Below are positions 7,501-13,856 of a stretch of DNA of 20,419 nucleotides, one piece after another; position 1 is the stretch's first letter, and each line of letters begins with the position of its first letter. Source of the stretch: CAVOBC01 sp963693635 (GTDB taxonomy: Bacteria; Pseudomonadota; Gammaproteobacteria; Pseudomonadales; Azotimanducaceae); NCBI GenBank assembly GCA_963693635.1, contig CAVOBC010000036.1, forward strand, positions 1 to 20,419, read 5' to 3'. The notes under the pieces were generated by a model. That model saw nothing but the letters and a program-made list of their open reading frames with translations. It had not been told where the DNA came from and did no database searches. The position numbers were made by a program, and so were the translations under genes.

Positions 7501-8584
7501 CGTCCTCGTGACCAGCTATGGCCTCCTGGCCGGGGAGATCGACAAGCTAAGCGAACGCACCTTTGCGACCGCCGTTGCCGACGAGGCCCAGGCATTCAAG
7601 AACGCCGGCACCCAGCGATCGCGGGCGATGATGCAACTCGTTGCCGATTTCAGAGTGATTACAACCGGTACACCGGTCGAGAATCACCTCGGCGAACTCT
7701 GGAACCTCTTCCACTTCATTAATCGTGGGCTGCTCGGCACCCTTTCGCATTTCACAGAGGTCTACAGCCGCCCGATCGTTGACGGCGACGAGGCCGCGAG
7801 CGAGCGTCTGCGCAATCTGACCAGTCCCTTCATTCTGCGCCGCCTCAAGAGCGAGGTACTGACCGAACTGCCTCCCCGAACGGACATCACCCTCAACGTC
7901 GCCCTCTCAGACGAAGAGACCGCGCTCTACGAAGCCCTGCGCCGGGAGGCTGCGAGCGAACTCGAATCGGCTGCGGACAACAACATGCAGATGATCGCGC
8001 TCGCTCGCATCACCCGCCTGCGGCGCGCCGTCTGCAATCCGGCGCTGGTACTGCCGGAGTCCGGCATTGCCTCCTCCAAGCTGCAAAGGCTCGAGCAACT
8101 CGTTGGCGATCTGATCGAAAACGATCACAGGGCCCTCGTTTTCAGCCAGTTTGTGTCGCATCTGAAACTCATCGCCGAACGCTTCGATGAACTGGGGTTT
8201 AGCTATCAGTATCTGGACGGGAAAACACCCGTAAAACAACGGGACCGCGCGGTCGAGGCTTTTCAGGCAGGCGACGGCCAGCTCTTTCTGATCAGCCTCA
8301 AGGCGGGCGGCACGGGTCTCAATCTGACGGCTGCTGACTACGTCATCCACATGGATCCCTGGTGGAATCCTGCCATCGAAGACCAGGCGAGCGATCGTGC
8401 CCACCGGATCGGGCAGTTGCGCCCCGTGACGGTTTATCGGCTGATCGCCGAGGACACCATTGAGCAAAAGATCGTGGAACTGCATGCCCGGAAGCGGGAA
8501 CTCGCAAGTGAACTGCTGCGCGGCGCCGACATCGGCGCCAAGCTCACGTTTGAAGAGATGCTGTCACTAATCGACAGCGGCTGA
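4547..8584 (+). CDS. SNF2-family DNA-dependent ATPase (superfamily 2 helicase) with a very large N-terminal region
   Basis: A 1345-residue protein. The C-terminal ~460 residues are a complete SNF2 motor: RxYQLDGFHWL, Walker A D919-M-G-L-G-K924-T, Walker B variant D1012-E-A-Q, ITTGTPVENHLGELWNLFHFIN (motif III region), SPFILRRLKSEV, then the second RecA lobe with VFSQF, GGTGLNLTAADYV near residue 1255 and DQASDRAHRIGQ near 1280-1290. All SF2 nucleotide motifs appear intact, so it should be an active ATPase that translocates on DNA. The first ~880 residues have no catalytic motif I recognise; residues ~10-330 look helical and repeat-like (TPR-like at best), and ~540-870 are mixed alpha/beta. 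No zinc-binding SWIM signature was seen. Start choice is uncertain: ATG 4547 or ATG 4568, neither with a ribosome site. TGA of the sulfatase remnant is 3 nt upstream in the same frame, so reinitiation is possible. Family members act in DNA repair, transcription recycling or defence; its role here is unknown. Confidence 0.93.
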   Translation: MIRQPPDMEELVDLYRERLEPDQLLLQALAVVYEPINQSQLRAMANAMSWPFANSVNQVWRDELLESGLMDYRHGKLTCPHALKNLLAFHALKQGNFEALALAAERVVPSRPQYGFGVNYYTNPTRRERQIRDAFLTQDDDDLIAALDLGSRYEIPDDTISLLNAVLPGVFEWFDSLSPLFRYHLVNSLAANLDANLTNYELCFQLLTRPTAKHTDVHLRALLAEQYLYRGQMDAADALISTRDDYQSARVRGIRLFMAGNIKPAIIAFESALKSLRRDQGTRATLPALTGLFYALTLVKAETPASRKKLARHSKLAGQDHYEGLITSFDLLLEFRGEWDHKRDEDTTKRRPDERVPLNSVIALLASQWMGRRPLPGLVAAVQDFRNTLSQDLVWFTQELDALLAAVSGEPAAAGSLVALMPKSEPWERALAALTNLQGTPSTTDAEHRLIWTLERYGDNGIAISPREQKRGKRGWSRGRNVALKRLADDDAASFMTDADRQITRHIEPAQWRSGMIMNHERAVIAAAGHPLVFWKEDLATPIEIRRREPELSVRRVGEKVIIAIYPTLSPLSLHEDPPATSVTVPGTSTLDIYHFTDAHRQICQVLGEGGLTVPDTAEDRVLESITAISPLLTIHSELDGSDETIETRVADRRLYVNIQPRGDGMKLDIGVQPFGPGPRFLPGAGGSSVIAEIAGTRMRADRDLEAEIDLMQSTLARCPRLFEEGPGRWRFDELEEALEGLLALQALPNDVVCAWPEGKRITIRPELGSQSMSMSIRARTSWFDVGGEIRIDESQVLELQKLITIMQNSPGRFIELGDDEFVAITDDLKKRLDQLGSVFEDGKVQRLAGFQLEAATDGIELDSDGAWLEFRARLEAARDLSPALPTTFQGTLREYQLDGFHWLARLAEWGAGACLADDMGLGKTIQAIALMLLRAEAGPAIIIAPTSVCSNWVREIARFAPALRTFVLGPGDRGAMINDLAPGDVLVTSYGLLAGEIDKLSERTFATAVADEAQAFKNAGTQRSRAMMQLVADFRVITTGTPVENHLGELWNLFHFINRGLLGTLSHFTEVYSRPIVDGDEAASERLRNLTSPFILRRLKSEVLTELPPRTDITLNVALSDEETALYEALRREAASELESAADNNMQMIALARITRLRRAVCNPALVLPESGIASSKLQRLEQLVGDLIENDHRALVFSQFVSHLKLIAERFDELGFSYQYLDGKTPVKQRDRAVEAFQAGDGQLFLISLKAGGTGLNLTAADYVIHMDPWWNPAIEDQASDRAHRIGQLRPVTVYRLIAEDTIEQKIVELHARKRELASELLRGADIGAKLTFEEMLSLIDSG

Positions 8585-8610
8585 CGTTCCGAGTCTCGTG
8601 CCAGCGCGCA

Positions 8611-8626
8611 GCGAGGGATGCCTCGC
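8611..8626. terminator. Hairpin after the SNF2 ATPase gene, weak terminator candidate
   Basis: GCGAGG and CCTCGC pair over 6 bp with a GATG loop, 27 nt after the stop codon. No T tract follows, so intrinsic termination is doubtful. Confidence 0.3.
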
Positions 8627-8645
8627 CGCACGCCCACCTAACCCA

Positions 8646-8710
8646 GGCGCTGAAGCCCGGCGCTGAACCCGGCCCCTGAAGCCTGCCCCTGAACCCGGCC
8701 CTTGAACCCT
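8646..8710. repeat. Five degenerate 12-13 bp tandem repeats between convergent genes
   Basis: Units follow the pattern GGCSCTGAASCC (for example GGCGCTGAAGCCC, GGCGCTGAACCC, GGCCCCTGAAGCC, TGCCCCTGAACCC, GGCCCTTGAACCC). The array fills the gap between the SNF2 ATPase gene and the serine hydrolase at 8724. Confidence 0.8.
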
Positions 8711-8723
8711 GCAGAGTGACGCC

Positions 8724-10004
8724 TTACTCGTAGCTCTCGGTCAACGCCTGATAGGTACCAACGCGCATGTCAGCTCGAAGCGGCCATCGCGAGCCCATCA
8801 ACTGAATCATGCCGACGACCACGACCTCCTCGACCGGGTCGATCCAGAAGAGGGTGCCCGCAGCGCCACCCCACTGATATTCGCCATCAGAACCCAGCGT
8901 GCCACTCTTGACCGCATCGGTCACGACACCGAAGCCGAGGCCAAAGCCAAACCCGCGCTGCTCACCGGCGGCCAGGGGGTTTTCACCGGACCCGCCCATG
9001 TCGACACTGCCGGGCAGGTGATTTTTACGCATGTAGTTGATGGTTTTAGCGCCAAGAATGCGCTTGCCCTGCAATGAACCGCCGTTTCTTATCGATTCAG
9101 CAAAACGCATGTAGTCGCTGGCAGTTGATACCAGACCACCACCACCGGAGAACAGAGAGACATTGAAATAGTCACTCATCGCGGCAGGTTGAACCTCGCG
9201 GTTGGCAACCAGCGACTTCGTTTCCGGATTCCAGAAGTGGTTCGGCAGGAAACGATCGCGCTTATCCTCGGGAACCGCAAAGAAGGTGTCTTCCATGCCG
9301 AGCGGCGCAAAGACGTGTTCCGCGAGATATTCATCGAACGGCTGGCCGGATATCCGTTCAACCACGAGACCCGTGACATCGACCGCGACTGAATAGTGCC
9401 AGCGTGTGCCCGGCTCGAACTTCAGTGGCAGTTTCGCCAGCGTCTCAGCGAACGCGGTCAGGTCCCTGGACCCCCAGATCTTGGCTTCGGCATAGGCTTT
9501 GTCCACCGCATCCGTACGTGCCTGGAAACCGTAGGAGAACCCGGCGGTGTGGGTCAAGAGATGATGCATTGTCATCGTCTTTTCGGATGGGGTGAGTTCG
9601 CCGTCCTCACCCATCACCATCAGATCCTTGAGTTCCGGCACAAACTTGGACACCGGATCACTCAGATGAAACTTGCCCTGTTCGTAGAGTTGCATTGCAG
9701 CGACCGCCGTTATCGGCTTGCTCATTGAATAGATGCGAAAGAGGTCATCTTTCTTGAGCGGCGTCTCATCGTCTGCACCCCGATTGCCGACCGCGTCGAA
9801 GTAAACGACCTTGCCGTTGCGCGCGACCATCGTGACGACCCCGGCGAGTTTGCCGGCATCGACGTACTTTTGCGTCACGTCATCGATGCGCTGCAGACGA
9901 TCTGCGGACATCCCAACCCGTGACGGCTTCGCGGTGGGGAGCGGTTTGGCGACCGCATGGCCAACGATGGCGACGAGCGCCAACAACACAATTACTCGCT
10001 TCAT
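8724..10004 (-). CDS. Exported serine hydrolase of the class C beta-lactamase fold
   Basis: A 426-residue protein with a Sec signal peptide: MKR, a hydrophobic stretch, then AVA before Lys20 as a plausible signal peptidase I site. The mature part is a beta-lactamase-fold hydrolase: S93-M-S-K96 (SxxK nucleophile), MHHLLTHTAGFSYG (147-159), Y204-S-V in place of YxN, FAPLGMEDTFF, and a C-terminal WGGAAGTLFWIDP where the KTG/HTG strand is expected. Length and motifs match the EstB-like esterase/peptidase branch. The start is set by the signal peptide; an in-frame ATG at 10268 would bury it. The ribosome site is weak (AAGG). Likely periplasmic. It is the second enzyme of this fold in the window, but its export and motif details differ from the one at 1-1227, so it is not a recent duplicate. 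The substrate is unknown. Confidence 0.92.
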   Translation of the reverse strand: MKRVIVLLALVAIVGHAVAKPLPTAKPSRVGMSADRLQRIDDVTQKYVDAGKLAGVVTMVARNGKVVYFDAVGNRGADDETPLKKDDLFRIYSMSKPITAVAAMQLYEQGKFHLSDPVSKFVPELKDLMVMGEDGELTPSEKTMTMHHLLTHTAGFSYGFQARTDAVDKAYAEAKIWGSRDLTAFAETLAKLPLKFEPGTRWHYSVAVDVTGLVVERISGQPFDEYLAEHVFAPLGMEDTFFAVPEDKRDRFLPNHFWNPETKSLVANREVQPAAMSDYFNVSLFSGGGGLVSTASDYMRFAESIRNGGSLQGKRILGAKTINYMRKNHLPGSVDMGGSGENPLAAGEQRGFGFGLGFGVVTDAVKSGTLGSDGEYQWGGAAGTLFWIDPVEEVVVVGMIQLMGSRWPLRADMRVGTYQALTESYE

Positions 10005-10032
10005 TATTGTGACCTTGCGGATGAGTCGCCGA

Positions 10033-10061
10033 ATTATGCCGCTGCGGGAAGAGGTTGGCCA
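10033..10061 (-). promoter_or_regulatory. Candidate sigma70 promoter for the exported serine hydrolase
   Basis: On the minus strand TGGCCA (10056-10061) and CATAAT (10033-10038) match -35 and -10 boxes at 4/6 and 5/6 positions with an ideal 17-nt spacer. Transcription would begin roughly 22 nt before the ATG at 10004. Confidence 0.4.
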
Positions 10062-10422
10062 CCCCGCCCGAATTGGATGAATCCGGTCCGCCGCATCAAT
10101 CGGCTGGTTTTGCCAGCTCGCCGTACTGCTCTGCAGATAACCGACCGGCTGTGCCTCCGGTGCAAGGGTCTGCAGGCGTGTCGTCAACTCCCAAATTTTG
10201 ACCAACACCTCGTCCGCCGATTCTGGTGGCATCTGTGCTCCCGAGCATCTTGCCGAGATAGGAGGCATGGGTCAGCACGATTTCCGCGCGGTTGGGCCAG
10301 CGCACGTCCGCATTGGTGAGCGCGTCAACGGCGTCAGCCAGGCGGTCTGACCGTTCAGCGGAGAAGCTTCGCTCGCCCACACCGCGGTGGCTATGCTAGC
10401 GGGTCCTCACCTTTGATTCCTC
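10062..10422. other. Gene-poor stretch with a possible frameshifted minus-strand fragment
   Basis: No recognised gene. On the minus strand a GTG at 10380 opens a 94-residue frame with a protein-like first half (DRLADAVDALTNADVRWPNR), which becomes Gly/Thr-rich at about 10250. There a different minus frame continues with plausible composition (ESADEVLVKIWELTTRLQTL). This pattern would fit a decayed gene with one frameshift, but no family is recognised and no ribosome site is visible, so it is not called as a gene. Confidence 0.25.
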
Positions 10423-11466
10423 TTGTCGACCTATGGTCCCGCACAGCCTGGCACCGTCACCGAACTCCCCCGCAACGCCCCTGTCGTCACGGACGCTCGC
10501 GCGGCAAGTTACAGCTTGCTGACCTTTGCTCTGTGGTCAACCAGTGGCTCATCTGTTGCCGCGACAAGCGACGACATCGCGGCGTTAACCTCGAAGGCAA
10601 CGGGCGGCGACGCGGCTGCCGCCCTCGAACTCGGCCGACGTTTCAGCAGCGGTGACGGCGTCGCCAAGGACCCCGCCCAGGCAGCGCGTTGGATCGAGCA
10701 ATCTGCGGCCACTGGCAACACGATCGCGCAATCGGTACTTGGCCAGTTCTTCGGCATGGGTGTCGGCGTGCCGAGTGATCCGGTTCGCTCATTTAGTTGG
10801 CATCAGAAGGCGGCGATCGCTGGCATCGCCGCCTCGCAGTACCAAACCGGTCTCATGTACTCGCAGGGAATCGGCATCGATGCAGACGACGGCGAGGCAT
10901 TCCACTGGATCCGACAAGCGGCCAGCAAAGACCATGTTCTGGCGATGGCCATTACCGGCCTTTTTCTGGCTGACGGACGCGGCACAGAGCGCAACGTCAA
11001 AGAGGCGGTGCGCTGATTGCGTCGACCTGCGGCAACCCGGGTCGCCTTCGCCCAGCATGCGCTCGCCAATCTCTATTGGCTGGGAGGTGACATCAAAGCG
11101 AAGCGGTCCGCCTGCATCACGCGGCCGCGGAGTCGGGCTACTTTGCGTCACGACAAACTCTGGGTGATCTCCATTACGCCGGGGACCAAGTGAAGAAGGA
11201 CCACGCGCAGGCGCTGAAGTGGTACCTCCTCGCTGCCAACCAGGGCGTCGCGCACTCGCAGCACCACGCGGGCGAACTCCTCTATCCGGGCCGCGGCATA
11301 CGCGCAGACCGGGCTCAGTCCTTGAAGTGGTTGATCCTCGCAGCCACCCAGCTACCGGCGTCAACGGCGCCTGCGCGACGAGGTTGCAGCATCTCTGTCT
11401 GACAAACAAAAGGCCGAGGCGCGCCGTGCCTCTGATGCTTTTCAGCCTGATTGGCAACGTCAGTAG
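10423..11466 (+). pseudogene. Sel1-repeat (SLR) protein gene broken by a nonsense codon and two frameshifts
   Basis: Sel1 repeats (helical TPR-like units with A-x-x-LG-x-x-Y/F-x-x-G-x-G-V and A-x-x-W-x-x-x-AA) run from about 10590: AAALELGRRFSSGDGVAKD, QAARWIEQSAA, AQSVLGQFFGMGVGV, ASQYQTGLMYSQGIGI, AFHWIRQAAS and AITGLFLADGRGTERNVKEAVR. The next codon is TGA (11014-11016) where the repeat demands Trp; the same frame continues LRRPAA...FAQHALANLYWLGGDIKA. Near 11095-11105 the frame shifts and another frame reads AVRLHHAAAESGYFAS, LGDLHYAGDQVKKDHAQALKWYLLAA and SLKWLILAATQ. A second shift near 11345-11365 restores the original frame for a tail RRLRDEVAASLSDKQ to the TAG at 11464. The start is unclear: TTG 10423 lacks a ribosome site, though a signal-peptide-like stretch (SLLTFALWSTSG) follows. 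Sel1 proteins are often exported scaffolds. Sequencing error could mimic this, but three lesions make decay more likely. Confidence 0.85.
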
Positions 11467-11484
11467 TGTTGCATCGACACGGCC

Positions 11485-11498
11485 GATCTCGCGAGATC
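11485..11498. promoter_or_regulatory. Perfect 14-bp palindrome upstream of the RraA-like gene
   Basis: GATCTCGCGAGATC is fully self-complementary, about 100 nt before the GTG at 11600. It is a candidate operator for a dimeric regulator; no regulator gene is nearby. Confidence 0.35.
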
Positions 11499-11542
11499 CG
11501 ACCTGGCATCAGGCTTTGCCTCCCAACGTGTCACTACTGCAC

Positions 11543-11557
11543 CGCTCGCAGCGAGCG
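11543..11557. promoter_or_regulatory. 15-bp palindrome (7-bp arms, 1-nt centre) upstream of the RraA-like gene
   Basis: CGCTCGC and GCGAGCG flank a single A, about 43 nt before the start codon at 11600. A dimer operator or a tight structure in the leader are both possible. Confidence 0.35.
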
Positions 11558-11599
11558 TGTAGCATCGATCCCTTGCAAATACCCGGAAGGGGAACGGCC

Positions 11600-12328
11600 G
11601 TGAACGATCTCGAAATCCTTGAAGCGCTGAAGCAAGTCGACTCCCCGACGATCACCAACGTGGTCGCCACCTATCCCGGCGCAAAGACGTGCCTTGGCCT
11701 ATACAATCCCTGGACTGAGAACTGGTACACCGACCAGACGATCAAGTGCATGTACCCGGAAATGGGACCCCGTGTCGGCTACGCCGTCACTTGTGTGTTC
11801 GGCCTGCCTGACCCCAACTTCAAGGGGCGGTTGTCGTTCCTCGACGTTGTCGACGCACTGGATGCTTCGCCGCGCCCGACCATTCTGGTGCTGGAGCAGA
11901 AGTTTCCCCCCGAGATCGCCGGCAAAGTAGGTCTGGCCGGCGAGATCATGACCACCACCATGAAGGCAATGGGCTGCGTGGGCTGCATCTCGAACGGCCC
12001 GTCTCGCGACATCGACGCCATTCGCGCGCTGGATTTTCAATACATGCTCACGGGCGTATCGGCGGGCCACGGCGAATTTGCGGTCCAGTCGGTCAATGCT
12101 CCAGTCAGCGTTGGCGGCATGGATGTCGCGCCCGGCGAGATCATCCATATGGACGAGAACGGCGCCGTGAAGTTTCCGGCGGACAAGCTGGCCGCCGTCC
12201 ACGAGAACGTGAAGACGCTGCTCGAAGGCGAAGAAGCTCAACTGTCTCGACTGCGCAATGCATCAAGCGCAGAGGAAGTGAGGGCCATCATGACCGGCGG
12301 AACTTATTCGCCAAAAGACAAGAAATAA
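11600..12328 (+). CDS. RraA-like family protein (class II pyruvate aldolase / oxaloacetate decarboxylase type)
   Basis: A 242-residue protein starting at GTG 11600 with AAGGGGAA about 6 nt upstream; the open frame extends back to 11219, but that part overlaps the Sel1 remnant. The RraA/4-carboxy-4-hydroxy-2-oxoadipate aldolase fold is indicated by SPTITNVV (15-22), a middle SFLDVVDAL segment, GLAGEIMTTTMKAMGCVG and the signature NGPSRDIDAI, in which R136 and D137 match the substrate- and metal-binding Arg-Asp of the family. FAVQSVNAPVSVGGMDVAPGEIIHMDENGAVKFP is the C-terminal part of the domain. Members are Mg-dependent aldolases or decarboxylases producing pyruvate, or RNase E inhibitors; the length (longer than ~160-aa RraA) and the metabolic neighbours favour an enzyme. 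The dehydratase-type enzyme at 12585 follows on the same strand after 256 nt. Confidence 0.88.
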   Translation: MNDLEILEALKQVDSPTITNVVATYPGAKTCLGLYNPWTENWYTDQTIKCMYPEMGPRVGYAVTCVFGLPDPNFKGRLSFLDVVDALDASPRPTILVLEQKFPPEIAGKVGLAGEIMTTTMKAMGCVGCISNGPSRDIDAIRALDFQYMLTGVSAGHGEFAVQSVNAPVSVGGMDVAPGEIIHMDENGAVKFPADKLAAVHENVKTLLEGEEAQLSRLRNASSAEEVRAIMTGGTYSPKDKK

Positions 12329-12361
12329 CGGCTCGCCAGAGATGGCGACGATTGCGAGCCG
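12329..12361 (+). terminator. Hairpin after the RraA-like gene, weak terminator candidate
   Basis: CGGCTCGC (12329-12336) pairs perfectly with GCGAGCCG (12354-12361) immediately after the TAA; the loop contains a competing CGCCA/TGGCG stem. No T run follows, so it may be an RNA 3'-end stabiliser instead of a terminator. Confidence 0.4.
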
Positions 12362-12584
12362 TGATCGTCACTAGGGCCACCCGGGCCCGACGAAATCGAT
12401 ATGCTTAAGTCGTTATTTCGTCCAGCGGGCAGAGTCCCGCGACGGACCCAAGAAAAGGAACAAAGCGCAAGAGAGCCGGTGAGCGGAGCGCACTTTTGCA
12501 GTCATCTACCACGAGTGACCCGGATTCGCTGGCACGCTGTCAGCCATCGCCGGGGGCACCCGCCGACAGAAGGACACAACGCCC

Positions 12585-13763
12585 ATGACTGAGACCAAAC
12601 GGAGCACAATCAAGCGCATCACGCTTCAGGCCTACACCTACCCGCTGGATGACTTTGGGCCATCTATCGCCATCTTTAAAAAGGGCGGTCGTCTTAACGT
12701 GAGCAAGTTCATCGTCTCGATCGAAACGGACGATGGCCATATCGGGGCCTACGCACCCCATTTTGGTGCGACCGGCCACGCGCTCGCCCAGGTCAAGGAC
12801 ATGGCGCGGGGCCTCATCGGCCAGGACGCCGATCAGCGTGAGAAGATCTTCGAACGTCTGAAGATCAGCTTCCGTCACTACGACAAGGTCGGTATCGCCG
12901 CGCTCGATTGCGCGCTGTGGGACCTCGCTGGCAAGAAGTACAACGCGTCGATATCAACCCTGCTCGGTGGCTATCGGCAGCGTTTGCCGGTTTACGCGAG
13001 CACCACGCCGGGTCAGAAAACGCCGGGCGGACTCGACAGCGTCGAGCGCTATGGGGAATTCGCTGAAGAGTGCCGCGACGCCGGCATCTCCGCCTTCAAG
13101 ATTCATGGCTTCTTCGACGGCAGTACAAAAAACGAGATCGATATCATGACCGCCGTCGCCAACGCGGTCGGCGGCGACATGAAGCTGATGACAGATCCCG
13201 CATCAAGCCTGCCGTCGTTCATGGATGCGGTCGAAGTCGGTCGCGCGTGCGACGACCTCGGCTACTTCTGGTACGAAGACCCCTATCGGGATGCGTCGTC
13301 CAGCGCGGTCGCGCACAGGCGCCTGCGCGACTTCATCAAGACGCCGATGTTAATCGCCGAACACATCCGCGGCTTCGAGCAAAAAGCAGACTTCGTACTC
13401 GCTGGCGGCACCGACATCATGCACATCGATCCCGAGCTCGACGGCGGCGTCACCGGCACGATGAAGCTCGCCCATTTCTGCGATGCCATCGGCATGGAAG
13501 TGCAGTTGCACACGGCGGGACCCATGCATCGCCAGTGTATGGCCGCCATCACCAACACGCATTTTTATGAATTGGGCCTCGTTCGACCCGACAACGCCTG
13601 GAACGGCATGCAACCACCAATTTATGCTGACGATTACGGCGATCAGATGGCAAACGTCGGCGCCGATGGCTGCGTCCCGGTGCCGGACGGCCCCGGTTTC
13701 GGCGTCACCTACGACTGGGACAAGATCAACGCCTGGGAGACTGGCCGCGAGGTCTACGAGTAG
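12585..13763 (+). CDS. Mandelate racemase/enolase-superfamily enzyme, probable acid-sugar dehydratase
   Basis: A 392-residue protein, normal for the mandelate racemase subgroup, with an N-terminal alpha+beta capping domain (~1-130) and a TIM barrel. Barrel residues line up with mandelate racemase: K172 (MR Lys164), H174 (MR Lys166), metal ligands D204, E231 and E259 (MR Asp195, Glu221, Glu247), the D282/H309 dyad (MR Asp270/His297, same 27-residue spacing) and E329 (MR Glu317, same 20-residue spacing). It therefore keeps the Lys, Mg site and His-Asp base, but the usual KxK is K-I-H. Family members abstract the alpha proton of a carboxylate and mostly dehydrate aldonic or aldaric acids. ATG 12585 is preceded by AGAAGGA at ~11 nt. 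Neighbouring aldolases and a sulfatase suggest sugar-acid breakdown; the exact substrate cannot be told. Confidence 0.92.
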   Translation: MTETKRSTIKRITLQAYTYPLDDFGPSIAIFKKGGRLNVSKFIVSIETDDGHIGAYAPHFGATGHALAQVKDMARGLIGQDADQREKIFERLKISFRHYDKVGIAALDCALWDLAGKKYNASISTLLGGYRQRLPVYASTTPGQKTPGGLDSVERYGEFAEECRDAGISAFKIHGFFDGSTKNEIDIMTAVANAVGGDMKLMTDPASSLPSFMDAVEVGRACDDLGYFWYEDPYRDASSSAVAHRRLRDFIKTPMLIAEHIRGFEQKADFVLAGGTDIMHIDPELDGGVTGTMKLAHFCDAIGMEVQLHTAGPMHRQCMAAITNTHFYELGLVRPDNAWNGMQPPIYADDYGDQMANVGADGCVPVPDGPGFGVTYDWDKINAWETGREVYE

Positions 13764-13785
13764 CCAATTGGTTCGTGTCCGGCCA

Positions 13786-13815
13786 TTGCCATCCTGAAAG
13801 TTGCCATCCCGAAAG
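13786..13815. repeat. Tandem duplication of a 15-bp unit
   Basis: TTGCCATCCTGAAAG is followed directly by TTGCCATCCCGAAAG (one mismatch), in the gap between the convergent dehydratase and sulfatase genes. Confidence 0.8.
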
Positions 13816-13837
13816 TAGCAGAAAATTGACTTGCCTG

Positions 13838-13852
13838 GCGGTGTGTCACCGC
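13838..13852. terminator. Hairpin between convergent genes, possible bidirectional terminator
   Basis: GCGGTG and CACCGC pair around TGT, 4 nt past the sulfatase stop codon (13857 on the minus strand). On the minus strand AATTTTC follows at some distance; on the plus strand there is no T run. Confidence 0.35.
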
Positions 13853-13856
13853 ACTG

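Noticed and set aside
3186..8584. Defence island or toxin-antitoxin module formed by the HipA remnant and the SNF2 ATPase
   Set aside because: hipB and the kinase N-terminus are missing, and no methyltransferase, nuclease or other known partner accompanies the SNF2 gene.
10005..10268. N-terminal extension of the exported hydrolase to 10268
   Set aside because: It would bury a clear signal peptide that starts at 10004, and it overlaps the candidate promoter.
11219..11599. Longer N-terminus for the RraA-like protein
   Set aside because: It overlaps the Sel1 remnant in another frame; the GTG at 11600 has a good ribosome site and matches family length.
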